Source: Geobacter sp. UBA698 (lineage in GTDB: Bacteria > Desulfobacterota > Desulfuromonadia > Geobacterales > Pseudopelobacteraceae). From it: DNA of 64,000 bases. The position numbers and the translations under genes were made by a program. Where the stretch lies: assembly GCA_002298925.1 (NCBI GenBank), contig DBMM01000003.1:11364-75363 (forward strand), given 5' to 3'. The notes under the pieces were generated by a model. It ran no database searches and had not been told where the DNA came from. It saw only the letters and a list, made by a program, of their open reading frames with translations. This document shows, piece after piece, positions 1 to 8,477 of the stretch; within the stretch, counting starts at the first letter, position 1; every line of letters starts with the position of its first letter.

Positions 1-1257
1 CACAGTGCCCGCCGCATCCTGCACGCCGAGGACATCACCGGCCGCGAGATCGAGCGGGCCCTGGTGGAGGCGGTCCGCCAGCATCCCAACGTGCAGGTCT
101 ACGAGCACCATATTGCAATCGACTTGATCACTGCCGCCAAGATCGCCAAGAAACCTATCGCACATAACCTTTGCCTCGGTGCTTATGTTTTGGACATCAA
201 CGGTGGCGATCTGGTAAAGACTTTCTCGGCCAAGGTCACGCTGCTGGCCAGCGGCGGCGCCGGCAAGGTATATCTGTATACCTGCAACCCGGATGTTGCC
301 TCGGGAGACGGAGTGGCCATGGCTTACCGGGCTGGTGCGACTATCGCCAATATGGAATTCATGCAGTTCCATCCGACCACCCTCTTCCATCCCCTGGCCA
401 AGTCCTTCCTGATCTCCGAAGCGGTGCGCGGAGAAGGCGCCATCCTGCGACGACGTGACGGCACCGCCTTCATGGAAAAGTACCACAAGCTGAAGGATCT
501 GGCCCCCCGCGATATCGTAGCGCGTGCCATCGACAACGAAATGAAAACCAGCGGCGATGACTGCGTCTATCTGGATATTACCCACGAACCGGCCGATTTC
601 GTCCGGCAGCGCTTCCCCAATATCTACCAGACCTGTATGGAATTTGGACTGGACATGACCAAGGAATGGCTGCCGGTGGTGCCGGCGGCCCATTACCTCT
701 GCGGCGGCGTTGCAGTCAATACCGATGCCGAAACCGACATACCCGGTCTGTATGCCATTGGCGAAACCGCCTTTACCGGTCTGCACGGGGCCAACCGCCT
801 GGCCAGCAATTCCCTGCTGGAGGCTGCGGTCTATGCCACCCAGGCTTACCGCAGCTCCATAGAAGCGATAAAATTGCTGGCCGATGAACAACCGGCACTC
901 CCGGAATGGGATTCAGGCACCGCCACCAACAGCGACGAGATGGTAGTAGTATCCCAGAACTGGGACGAGGTTCGACGCAGCATGTGGAACTATGTGGGCA
1001 TCGTGCGCTCCGACAAGCGATTGGAGCGGGCCATGCACCGTATTCAGCTGATCCAGGATGAGATCGAGGAATACTACTGGAATTTCACGATAACTTCAGA
1101 TCTGATCGAACTGCGCAACATCACCACGGTGGCCGAATTGATCGTGAGTTGTGCCCAGATGAGGAAGGAATCGCGCGGGTTGCATTACAACATCGACCAC
1201 CCCGAACGGGATGATGTCAACGGCAAGAAGGACACCTTCATCAAGAAACAATTTTAA
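1..1257 (+). CDS. nadB: L-aspartate oxidase, 3' part (start lies before the window)
   Basis: Flavoprotein that oxidises L-aspartate to iminoaspartate, the first step of de novo NAD synthesis with NadA. The reading frame is open from base 1, so the true start and the N-terminal FAD-binding loop are outside; about 418 residues are visible. Seen: LLASGGAGKVYLYTCNP, MEFMQFHPTTLFHP, SEAVRGEGAILRR (substrate-binding region), PAAHYLCGGVAVNTDAETDIPGLYAIGE followed by GLHGANRLASNSLLEA (second FAD contact), and a C-terminal helical domain ending RGLHYNIDHPERDD. These are the hallmarks of the NadB/succinate dehydrogenase flavoprotein family. The short spacing after the active-site region and the HPERDD tail favour NadB over SdhA. 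It is followed after 17 bases by the chorismate mutase gene, so the two probably share a transcript. Confidence 0.93.
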   Translation, partial: HSARRILHAEDITGREIERALVEAVRQHPNVQVYEHHIAIDLITAAKIAKKPIAHNLCLGAYVLDINGGDLVKTFSAKVTLLASGGAGKVYLYTCNPDVASGDGVAMAYRAGATIANMEFMQFHPTTLFHPLAKSFLISEAVRGEGAILRRRDGTAFMEKYHKLKDLAPRDIVARAIDNEMKTSGDDCVYLDITHEPADFVRQRFPNIYQTCMEFGLDMTKEWLPVVPAAHYLCGGVAVNTDAETDIPGLYAIGETAFTGLHGANRLASNSLLEAAVYATQAYRSSIEAIKLLADEQPALPEWDSGTATNSDEMVVVSQNWDEVRRSMWNYVGIVRSDKRLERAMHRIQLIQDEIEEYYWNFTITSDLIELRNITTVAELIVSCAQMRKESRGLHYNIDHPERDDVNGKKDTFIKKQF

Positions 1258-1274
1258 AAAGCGGAGAACGCCCC

Positions 1275-1553
1275 TTGGAAATCAATGAAATCCGGAAACG
1301 CATCGATCTGCTGGACGACGTGCTGTTGCGCATCTTCAACGAGCGCGCCCGACTGGCCCTGGAGATTGGCCATCTCAAGAAGGAACTGAATCTGCCGGTT
1401 TTCGACCCTTCGCGGGAAAAGCGCATCTTTGCCCGCATGAAGGAAGACAACCCCGGACCCCTGGACGACGGGGCCATTGTGCGCCTGTTTGAGAGGGTGG
1501 TGGACGAATCACGTCGTCTGGAACGCATAACATCGCATAAAGATGAAGATTAG
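1275..1553 (+). CDS. Chorismate mutase, AroQ type
   Basis: Small all-helical enzyme (92 residues) converting chorismate to prephenate on the way to phenylalanine and tyrosine. Seen: the typical AroQ start (INEIRKRIDLLDDVLLRIFNERARLA), then IGHLKKEL and VFDPSREKRIFARM, which carry the Arg and Lys residues expected to hold the substrate. The length matches a monofunctional AroQ protein. The start is a TTG at 1275, chosen because the family N-terminus begins there; a GCGGAGAA stretch just upstream can act as ribosome site. It lies between nadB and a 69-residue protein that is the regulatory domain of DAHP synthase. That pairing recalls fused chorismate mutase-DAHP synthase proteins and suggests the two may work together (inference). 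Confidence 0.88.
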   Translation: MEINEIRKRIDLLDDVLLRIFNERARLALEIGHLKKELNLPVFDPSREKRIFARMKEDNPGPLDDGAIVRLFERVVDESRRLERITSHKDED

Positions 1554-1568
1554 AGGAGAGGCCATAAC

Positions 1569-1778
1569 ATGCTTATTATTATGAAGAAGAATACACCGGA
1601 TGAAGTACTGGATCAGATCAAGGCTTATCTGATCGACCACGACTTTGACATTCATCAGTCAACGGGAGCCAACCGGACAATCATCGGCGTCATCGGGGAT
1701 ACGGATACGCTGGACGACCACGAGATTGAGGCAATGCCGGGGGTGAGTCAGGTGGTAAGGATCAGGAAGGATGATTGA
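1569..1778 (+). CDS. Free-standing ferredoxin-like regulatory domain of type I-beta DAHP synthase
   Basis: 69 residues beginning MLIIMKKNTPDEVLDQIKAY and containing ANRTIIGVIGDTDTL and AMPGVSQVVRIRK. This is the N-terminal ferredoxin-like (ACT-related) domain that precedes the barrel of type I-beta DAHP synthases, where it mediates feedback inhibition by aromatic amino acids. The catalytic barrel is absent: the frame stops at 1778, exactly where the barrel would begin, and the sequence runs into a hairpin. It has a strong ribosome site (GAGGAGAG, about 8 bases before the ATG) and no lesions, so it looks like an intact small gene rather than debris. It could be a trans-acting regulatory subunit for a DAHP synthase or for the adjacent chorismate mutase. 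That role is inference. Confidence 0.72.
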   Translation: MLIIMKKNTPDEVLDQIKAYLIDHDFDIHQSTGANRTIIGVIGDTDTLDDHEIEAMPGVSQVVRIRKDD

Positions 1779-1786
1779 ATGAAACA

Positions 1787-1815
1787 CTGGCGGCGGGTCT
1801 CCCCGCCGTCAGTTT
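1787..1815 (+). terminator. Hairpin after the chorismate mutase/DAHP-domain genes
   Basis: An 11-bp stem (CTGGCGGCGGG with CCCGCCGTCAG, one G-U pair in the plus-strand RNA) followed by TTT. The U-run is short, so termination may be weak. It lies between convergent genes and could serve either strand, though the G-U pairing favours plus. Confidence 0.5.
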
Positions 1816-1838
1816 AGAACGCTATACGATGTAACCTT

Positions 1839-2120
1839 TCAGGCGGTGCGCTGCAGGATTTCCACAAGATGATAGCCGAACTGGGTTTTGATCGGCCCAT
1901 GCACCTTGCCTACCTCACCATTGAAAACAACCTCGTCAAACTCCTTGACCATCTGACCGGGACTGAACTCTCCCAGATTGCCCCCCTCCCTGCCCGAAGG
2001 ACATTTGGAAAAATTCCGGGCACAATCGGCAAAATCGGCTCCGGCCTCGATCTTTGCCTTCAGTTCTAAACAAACCTGCTCGGTTGGTACCAAAATGTGA
2101 CGGGCACTTGCTCTGGCCAT
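1839..2120 (-). CDS. Parvulin-type peptidyl-prolyl cis-trans isomerase
   Basis: 93-residue stand-alone parvulin (rotamase, PpiC family) that accelerates cis-trans isomerisation of peptide bonds before proline. Seen: ARASARHILV at the start, ADFADCARNFSKCPSGREGGNLGEF in the middle, and the GYHLVEI ending; these are the conserved HILV, CPSG..GG.LG.F and GYHL(I/V) motifs. There is no signal peptide or chaperone domain, so it is expected to be cytoplasmic, like E. coli PpiC. The ATG at 2120 follows a good ribosome site (AGAGGAGAAC). It lies downstream of the P-type ATPase on the same strand with a 67-base gap and is convergent with the chorismate mutase genes. Confidence 0.93.
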   Translation of the reverse strand: MARASARHILVPTEQVCLELKAKIEAGADFADCARNFSKCPSGREGGNLGEFSPGQMVKEFDEVVFNGEVGKVHGPIKTQFGYHLVEILQRTA

Positions 2121-2187
2121 GCTGTTCTCCTCTTGATTTATTAGTGATGCAACACTTTAGATGACATACCGTTAAAAACTGAAGAAG

Positions 2188-4872
2188 TCAATCTTGCTGG
2201 CGCAAGCCGTTTCGTGTTGATTGCCCAAAAACATACTTTTCCATTTCCAGCATCACAAACACCACTGCACCCGGCAACAACACCCATGCCAGAGTATCCG
2301 GCGCCAGAGCAACGGTTTTGAAGATTGGCTGAAATGCCGGCAGATAGACCACGGCTCCCTGCATGACTATCACCGCAAGGATCATGGCCAGCAGCAGAAG
2401 GTTGGTGAACAGCCCCATCCGCAAAAAGGAATGACCGAATGAACGCAAGGCCATGGCTTGCCCGACCTGGGCCATGGCCAGTGAGCTGAACAGCACCGTC
2501 TGCCAGCTCCCGTCAGGGTGATTCTGCCAGTAATGCCTGGCAAGCCAGATAGTGCTGAAAGCGATGATGGTGCCGGTCAGCAGTGTGTGGCGCACCATGC
2601 GGCCGTCGAAAATCTGCGCAGAAGGCGAGATGGGCGGCCGCCCCATGACATCAGGCTCGGAACGTTCCATCCCCATACCCAGTCCGAGCAGACCGTCGGT
2701 AAGCAGGTTCAGCCAGAGCAACTGCAGGGGCGTCAGCGGCATGGGCAAACCAAGAAACGGAAGTATCAGCACTGCCAGGATCTTGCCCAGGTTGCCTGCT
2801 ACAGAAAATTCGATGAATTTACGGATATTGTCATAGATGGTGCGCCCCTCCCCCACCGCCGATACGATGGTGGCAAAGTTGTCGTCCAACAGCACCATGT
2901 CGGCCGACTCCTTGGCAACATCGGTACCGCTAATACCCATGGCAACTCCGATATCGGCTTTTTTGAGGGCTGGAGCGTCATTGACGCCGTCACCGGTCAT
3001 GGCCACCACCTGGCCGCTCTTCTGGAGCGCCTCCACAATCAACAGCTTGTGTTCCGGTGAAACTCGGGCAAAGACTGACACATCGGCAATAACTTCGGCC
3101 AAACCCGCAAGACCGATCCGGTCCAATTCGGCGCCGGTCACAGCCCGGCCGTTACCTGCCATCCCCAATGAAGCAGCTATGGAACTGGCGGTCAAGGGGT
3201 GATCGCCGGTAATCATAACCGGCCGGATACCGGCCTGGCGACAGAGTGCCACGGCAGAACGCGCTTCCTCACGGGGCGGATCCATCATTGCTATCAAACC
3301 GAGCAACACCAGCCCTTCCAGGCCGGCGGCCAGAGCAAAATCCTCGCCGACAGTCAGTCGGCGGACTGCCACCAGCAATACCCGCCGCCCCTGGGAAGCC
3401 AGGTCATCCACCCTGCCAGTCACCATAGCACGGAAGGATGCATCCAGAGGATGCGAACGGCCATCCTCCCAGAAAAAGCCGCAGCAGGGCAGTAACGCAT
3501 CCGAAGCTCCCTTGGCCACCAGCAGCCGACCATCATCAGCCAGCCCCAGACAACAGGCCAAAAGCTGTGCATCTCCCCCGGAACCGATGCCGTGGATTGT
3601 AACCATCCGTTTGACCGCTGAATCAAATGGGATTTCGTCCAAACGTGGAAAGGCTACCTCCAACCGGTCACGATACAACTCCTTCTTGGCAGCCGCCACG
3701 AGTAAAGCCCCTTCAGTAGGATCACCCACTATCAGTAGCTTGCCATCTTCATCCCGCAGAACGGCATCGTTGCACAGCACGGAAGCCGCCAGCAGCAGAG
3801 TTTCCCCCTGGGTGCCGTCGTCCATCCCTCTCAAGGCAGCGGCGCTAACGGTGTCGGTCACTGTCATGCGGTTTTCGGTCAGCGTTCCGGTCTTGTCCGA
3901 GCAGATCACGGTCACGGAACCGAGAGTTTCCACGGCCGGAAGTCTACGGATCAAGGCATGACGTCTGAGCATGCGCTGGGCGCCGATGGCCAGCGTGATG
4001 GTCACCACCGCCGGAAGCCCTTCAGGGATGGCTGCCACGGCCAGGCTGACGGCGGTCATCAGCATCAGGCGCAGATCCTCACCCCGCAAGACACCAATGG
4101 CGAAAATCAGCAGGGAGGCCGCCACGGCCACAACTGCCAGAACCTTACCCAATCGGTCCAGCCGTCGCTGCAGCGGTGTCCACTCCTGTGGCACCTTTTG
4201 CATCAGCATGGCGATCCGCCCCAATTCGGTAGCCATGCCGGTAGCCGAGACGAGTGCGGTCCCGCGGCCATAAACAATGGTGGTACCCATGTAAATCATG
4301 TTGCGGCGATCACCAAGGGGCAGTCCCTGACCGGAAAGGGAGGCTGACGATTTGTCCACGGCCTCCGCTTCACCGGTCAGCACCGATTCCTGGACCTTGA
4401 GGCCATTGGACTCAAGTACGCGGCAGTCAGCCGGCACCAGATTGCCAGCCTCAAGAAGTACGATGTCACCGATCACGAGATTGGTGGCTTCGATTTCAAA
4501 AACAATCCTGTCCCGTCGAACCCGCACCATCGGCACTGCCAGCCTTTTGAGTGCCAGCATGGCCCGTTCCGCCCGGTACTCCTGAAAGAATCCCAGGATG
4601 GCAAACAGACAGACAATCGTAATGATAGTAAGGGAATCCCGAAATGAACCGACCGCGGCGGCAAGCAGCGCTGCGGCGCTCAGGATCAGGGCCATGGTGG
4701 AGGTAAACTGTTCCCAGAGAATGCGCCAGGGGGATTTGCCGCCTCGCTCCAGGATTTCGTTACGACCGTTGACAGATAGACGTCTGGCAGCCTCAGCGGA
4801 GGAAAGTCCGGCGGCCGGATCGACACCCTGTTCGGCAAGGATGGCTGCAATGTCAAGCAGATGCCATTCCAT
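2188..4872 (-). CDS. P-type cation-transporting ATPase (calcium-pump-like, P2 type)
   Basis: Integral membrane pump of 894 residues driving cation export by ATP hydrolysis. Seen in order: N-terminal cation-ATPase domain (LSSAEAARRLSVNG), actuator loop LTGEAEAVDK (TGES-like), TM4 motif PEGLP, phosphorylation site CSDKTGTLTENRMT, hinge MITGDHPLTA and GDGVNDAPALKKADIGVAMG, TM6 motif NLLTDG, and a C-terminal helix bundle. PEGLP together with NLLTDG supports a calcium-type site II. In TM5 the sequence reads NLGK where SERCA has NVGE, so a second site of SERCA type is doubtful; calcium or manganese are both possible. The ATG at 4872 (MEWHLLD) is chosen because family members start there. A longer frame reaches 4911 but overlaps the upstream gene. 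Confidence 0.9.
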   Translation of the reverse strand: MEWHLLDIAAILAEQGVDPAAGLSSAEAARRLSVNGRNEILERGGKSPWRILWEQFTSTMALILSAAALLAAAVGSFRDSLTIITIVCLFAILGFFQEYRAERAMLALKRLAVPMVRVRRDRIVFEIEATNLVIGDIVLLEAGNLVPADCRVLESNGLKVQESVLTGEAEAVDKSSASLSGQGLPLGDRRNMIYMGTTIVYGRGTALVSATGMATELGRIAMLMQKVPQEWTPLQRRLDRLGKVLAVVAVAASLLIFAIGVLRGEDLRLMLMTAVSLAVAAIPEGLPAVVTITLAIGAQRMLRRHALIRRLPAVETLGSVTVICSDKTGTLTENRMTVTDTVSAAALRGMDDGTQGETLLLAASVLCNDAVLRDEDGKLLIVGDPTEGALLVAAAKKELYRDRLEVAFPRLDEIPFDSAVKRMVTIHGIGSGGDAQLLACCLGLADDGRLLVAKGASDALLPCCGFFWEDGRSHPLDASFRAMVTGRVDDLASQGRRVLLVAVRRLTVGEDFALAAGLEGLVLLGLIAMMDPPREEARSAVALCRQAGIRPVMITGDHPLTASSIAASLGMAGNGRAVTGAELDRIGLAGLAEVIADVSVFARVSPEHKLLIVEALQKSGQVVAMTGDGVNDAPALKKADIGVAMGISGTDVAKESADMVLLDDNFATIVSAVGEGRTIYDNIRKFIEFSVAGNLGKILAVLILPFLGLPMPLTPLQLLWLNLLTDGLLGLGMGMERSEPDVMGRPPISPSAQIFDGRMVRHTLLTGTIIAFSTIWLARHYWQNHPDGSWQTVLFSSLAMAQVGQAMALRSFGHSFLRMGLFTNLLLLAMILAVIVMQGAVVYLPAFQPIFKTVALAPDTLAWVLLPGAVVFVMLEMEKYVFGQSTRNGLRQQD

Positions 4873-4882
4873 CAATACACCA

Positions 4883-5626
4883 TCAGTACACCTGCGGATC
4901 AGGGGTTTCAAGCATGGGATTCATCCGTACCGCCAGTGAAAACAGGTAGGGATAGTCCTGCTTGAGGTGTTTCATGTACAGAACCCATTCACGTGAAAGA
5001 TAACCAAAGGTGCGCTTGATATCGCCGTTCAGATGATCCCTATCCGACCTGGGCATTGTGTCGAAGGAAGAGCGGGCCTCCAGTTCCTCCACCAGGTGAA
5101 AGACAGCCCAGAGCAGATCGGTAAACTGTTCGTGCTCCAGCAGGTTCTGATTCTCCAGCAGACCTACCAGGAAGCCGCGTTTTGACACTAGGTAAGACTT
5201 TAGTTGCAGCATGTCGCAGTCTGTGCTGTCAATGTGAGCTTCATGGGATTGCAGATATGCCAGTGCCCGTCCGAAATCTTCCTGTTTCCACTGGGCGGTA
5301 ACCTGCAGTTCCCTCCGCAGATTGTCACACATGACCACATAGGCGGAAATTTCCTTGAGCAGTTGATTGCCTACTTCACTGAAAAATACGCCGATCACCA
5401 TGTTGAGCTTGCGCATGATAGTCTGCCGTTCGCGCTCACGCATAATCTGTTCAACCATGAGTGTAACAAATATGACATAAACTGGCAGAAAAGCGAGATT
5501 TCCAAGGAAGCTGGACGTGATCTCACGCATGCTGCCCAGAATGATATAATCCAGCAGATAGAGAACCGTCGATACGACGGCCAAGGTTAACAAGATGATG
5601 TGCTTTTTCATAAATAGAGAATTCAA
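4883..5626 (-). CDS. Hypothetical two-helix membrane protein
   Basis: 247 residues, function unknown. Two hydrophobic segments lie near the N-terminus (IILLTLAVVSTVLYLLDYIIL and LAFLPVYVIFVTLMV), followed by a basic stretch (EQIMRERERQTIMRKLN) and about 170 soluble, largely helical residues rich in Leu, Glu and Arg, probably cytoplasmic. No catalytic motif is recognised. The TTG at 5626 is preferred over the ATG at 5611 because AAGGAG sits about 9 bases before the TTG and nothing similar precedes the ATG. It lies between an FtsX-type permease gene (46-base gap) and the cation ATPase (10-base gap) on the same strand and is probably co-transcribed with them. Confidence 0.75.
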   Translation of the reverse strand: MNSLFMKKHIILLTLAVVSTVLYLLDYIILGSMREITSSFLGNLAFLPVYVIFVTLMVEQIMRERERQTIMRKLNMVIGVFFSEVGNQLLKEISAYVVMCDNLRRELQVTAQWKQEDFGRALAYLQSHEAHIDSTDCDMLQLKSYLVSKRGFLVGLLENQNLLEHEQFTDLLWAVFHLVEELEARSSFDTMPRSDRDHLNGDIKRTFGYLSREWVLYMKHLKQDYPYLFSLAVRMNPMLETPDPQVY

Positions 5627-5672
5627 TTGGGTCTTCTCCTTGGATTATGCCTCGCCACAGGCGCCCGACTGT

Positions 5673-6839
5673 TCAGTTTTCCCGCAGGGCATCCACAATC
5701 GTGAGACGGCTGGCACGGATGGCTGGCACAACACCGCCGACAAGTCCCATGACCAGAGCGAACATCATTGACTTGCTGATAATTTCAAATGTAAGGGTGA
5801 AGGAAAAGGCTAATTCGGAAAAAGTCTGCCAGTTCATGGTCGAGATAGTGATGAATTGCATGCACGAAGCGCCGATCAGCCCGCCGACACCGCCGATCAG
5901 CCCCAGTAACAGAGCTTCTAGCAGAAATGCAGCCAGGATGCTGGCGCGTTGGAAACCGATTGCCCGCAGGGTACCGATCTCACCGACCCGGTTAGCCACC
6001 GCGGCATACATGGTGATCATGGCACCGATGATGGCGCCCAGCGAGAAAATGACTGTCAGCGTCAATCCCAGGATGCGCAGAAAGCGGGACATAGCTTCGG
6101 ACTGATCACGGTAGTACTGGGTCTCCCGACGGGCATCAACAGTCAGGCGCGGGTCACTCTCCAGCTTTTCTTTGATAACTGCAAAATCGGATGGATTGCG
6201 CATCCTGAATGTAACCGAGGAATAGACCGGGCGCCTGAAGGCCTGCATCAGCTGGGTGGCATCCCCCCAGATCTCGGAATTGAAGCCGGTGGCTCCTGCC
6301 TCGAAAATTCCGACCACATCCCAGTTGGACATACCGAAACGTAACGTTTCGCCAATGCCACCTCCCTTGAAACGGGAGGCAATATTCCTGCCGGCCATGA
6401 TCTCCAATGAACCGGCCCGAGGCATGCGTCCATCCACAAGATGAACCTGGGGCCGCAGTTTTAGCGAACTGCCGGAGATGCCGCGGATAACCACATTGGC
6501 CGGCTTGTCGCTGCCACGTTTGGCAAGATTGATCAGCACCACCAGCTCTTTGGCCGCCAACTGCTCCCCATCTTCAGCGGTGGCGATATCCGGAAGACTC
6601 TCCACAATGGCGGCCTGCTGACGCTCCACACCGCTTTGCACCTCGGAATTGGCCGATTTGCGGGTGACAATGACATTGTCGTCCGAACCAGTTGCTACCA
6701 GGGTTTTTTCCAGACCGGCGGACAACATCAGGGTCGAGGCAAACACAAATACAACCAGCGCCATGCCGGCAGTGGTCAGAAAGGTAGTCAGGCGGCGGGT
6801 AAACAGGTTACGCAGACTGTAAGATACTGGTATACGCAT
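5673..6839 (-). CDS. FtsX/MacB-type ABC transporter permease
   Basis: 388-residue inner-membrane permease. Seen: an N-terminal membrane helix after a basic LRNLFTRRLTTFLTT stretch, a large periplasmic domain of about 230 residues (MacB_PCD-like, with VVIRGISG and AGRNIASRFKGGGIGE), and a C-terminal FtsX domain with three helices, including the motif NRVGEIGTLRAIGFQRASILAAFLLEA and the final RASRLTIVDALREN. This is the architecture of MacB/LolC-type mechanotransmission permeases. The ATG at 6839 is chosen because the match begins MRIPVSYSLRNL and lies 4 bases after the pilS stop. No partner ATPase is encoded nearby, so it must use one made elsewhere. It occupies the place where pilR would be expected. 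Confidence 0.88.
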   Translation of the reverse strand: MRIPVSYSLRNLFTRRLTTFLTTAGMALVVFVFASTLMLSAGLEKTLVATGSDDNVIVTRKSANSEVQSGVERQQAAIVESLPDIATAEDGEQLAAKELVVLINLAKRGSDKPANVVIRGISGSSLKLRPQVHLVDGRMPRAGSLEIMAGRNIASRFKGGGIGETLRFGMSNWDVVGIFEAGATGFNSEIWGDATQLMQAFRRPVYSSVTFRMRNPSDFAVIKEKLESDPRLTVDARRETQYYRDQSEAMSRFLRILGLTLTVIFSLGAIIGAMITMYAAVANRVGEIGTLRAIGFQRASILAAFLLEALLLGLIGGVGGLIGASCMQFITISTMNWQTFSELAFSFTLTFEIISKSMMFALVMGLVGGVVPAIRASRLTIVDALREN

Positions 6840-6843
6840 TTTT

Positions 6844-8475
6844 TCAAACCGGGAGTACGATTGAAAAGGTGCAGCCCCCCTGGGGTGGAGATTCAACCCT
6901 GATCGAGCCGCCGTGACCTTCGATGATGCGGTAAATAATGGCCAGCCCGAGTCCTGTCCCTTCCCGCTTGGTGGTCCAGAACGGCTCGAACAGATGGGCC
7001 ATCGCTTCCGCAGGAATGGCGGGTCCATTGTTGCTGACGGCTACAATCGCCACCGGTTTTTTCTGGTAACCATCGTCACCACTCAGCTTGAAATGGCCAC
7101 CGATCTCCACCCGACCATTCGCGACGATCGCCTCGGCAGCATTATGCAGCAGATTGATCAGTACTTGCCTAAACTGGTGGGGATCAGCATTTATGATCAT
7201 GTTAACCGGCACCAGATTGGCTAATTCAATGCATTCAAATCGCCGATCCGAGGCGTACAGCAACAGCAGTTCGTCGATCAGTTCACGCAGCTGGATATTT
7301 TGTTTGACTGGTGATGGCGGCCGCGCATATTCCAGAAAATCGGTAATCAGCGTATTCAGCCGACCGGCCTCCCGCAGGATGATCGTCAGCAGGCGCTGAT
7401 CGCTTTCGGTAATTGTACCATGTTCAGCCAGCAATTGTACCGAACCGCTGATAGATGCCAACGGATTGCGAATCTCGTGAGCCATGCGGGCGGAAAGTTC
7501 GCCAAGTGTCGCCAGCCGGTCTTTCTGCTTGAGTGCCGCCTCCATCCGCTTAATAGCGGTCAAATCTTTGAAATTGATGATCACACCGGCAGGGTCACCA
7601 TGCATGTCGGCAAAAGGCACCGCCGTGTAACCGAGTGCAGTGGGTTCCCGACCGTGCCCTTCCCAGACGAACTCACCACTGGTCACGCCATCCAACTCCT
7701 CCACAACAGCTGTCAGACCTGGAAAAATCAAATTAAGCGGCTCATTGTACATTTCAGCCTGGGTCGTACCTGTCAGTTCCTCGGCATAACGATTGAACAC
7801 GCGAATGCTGCCGTTCGGAGTGATGGTCAGCAGTCCGCTGTCAACATTGGATACGATGGATGAACTCAAACGCTCCAGTTCTTCATAATCAACTGATTTC
7901 TCCCGAAGGGCCTCTTCGCTTTTCCTGGCTGTTACTGACAGATGGCCGGTAATAAAAGCCGTCAGATAGAACCCGATCAGATTCATGAAGATATTATAGA
8001 AAATGTGCATGCCACCCATCTGGCGAGCTGAAACCTGACTCATGCCGATGGGAGACATAAGACCGAAGTACTGAAAATCGACGATCGCACCATAAAGAAT
8101 GCCGCATAACGACGCTGTGTAGAACGCATCCCTGCGCCCCAGGAGTACACCGGCATTCATGATCGAGAGCAGATACAAAAAGGAGTATGGACTGGAAATA
8201 CCGTCCGTAACCAGTAGCAACGCGGTAACAAACAGGAGATCCCAGATAGTCTGCAGGTAGGTGATAAATGGATGAAATCGGACGAATCTGAGAAAAAACA
8301 GGGAAACCAGCGAGAACAAGAAAGAAAAAGCCATTAAACGGACCACCCCTACATAGGAGTGGTCATCAATGGCTACAGGTTCCTGCAAATTAAGAATGAT
8401 GGTGGACACCAACAACAGGAACGCTACCAGAATCCTGGCATATATGAATAGGTGGAGCCTCCGCTCAGGGTTCAT
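6844..8475 (-). CDS. pilS: Sensor histidine kinase of the type IV pilus system
   Basis: 543-residue membrane kinase. Seen: about six N-terminal membrane helices (first 190 residues), a PAS domain (SNVDSGLLTITPNGSIRVFNRYAEELTG), a HisKA domain with the phospho-acceptor in ELSARMAHEIRNPLASISG, and a HATPase domain (NLLHNAAEAI, FEPFWTTKREGTGLGLAI). Six helices plus PAS is the PilS architecture. PilS normally phosphorylates PilR, which activates pilin transcription with sigma-54. Its start is 2 bases after the pilC stop, so it is translationally tied to pilC. The response regulator gene pilR, which usually follows, is not in this window: an FtsX permease gene follows instead. Confidence 0.88.
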   Translation of the reverse strand: MNPERRLHLFIYARILVAFLLLVSTIILNLQEPVAIDDHSYVGVVRLMAFSFLFSLVSLFFLRFVRFHPFITYLQTIWDLLFVTALLLVTDGISSPYSFLYLLSIMNAGVLLGRRDAFYTASLCGILYGAIVDFQYFGLMSPIGMSQVSARQMGGMHIFYNIFMNLIGFYLTAFITGHLSVTARKSEEALREKSVDYEELERLSSSIVSNVDSGLLTITPNGSIRVFNRYAEELTGTTQAEMYNEPLNLIFPGLTAVVEELDGVTSGEFVWEGHGREPTALGYTAVPFADMHGDPAGVIINFKDLTAIKRMEAALKQKDRLATLGELSARMAHEIRNPLASISGSVQLLAEHGTITESDQRLLTIILREAGRLNTLITDFLEYARPPSPVKQNIQLRELIDELLLLYASDRRFECIELANLVPVNMIINADPHQFRQVLINLLHNAAEAIVANGRVEIGGHFKLSGDDGYQKKPVAIVAVSNNGPAIPAEAMAHLFEPFWTTKREGTGLGLAIIYRIIEGHGGSIRVESPPQGGCTFSIVLPV

Positions 8476-8477
8476 GT

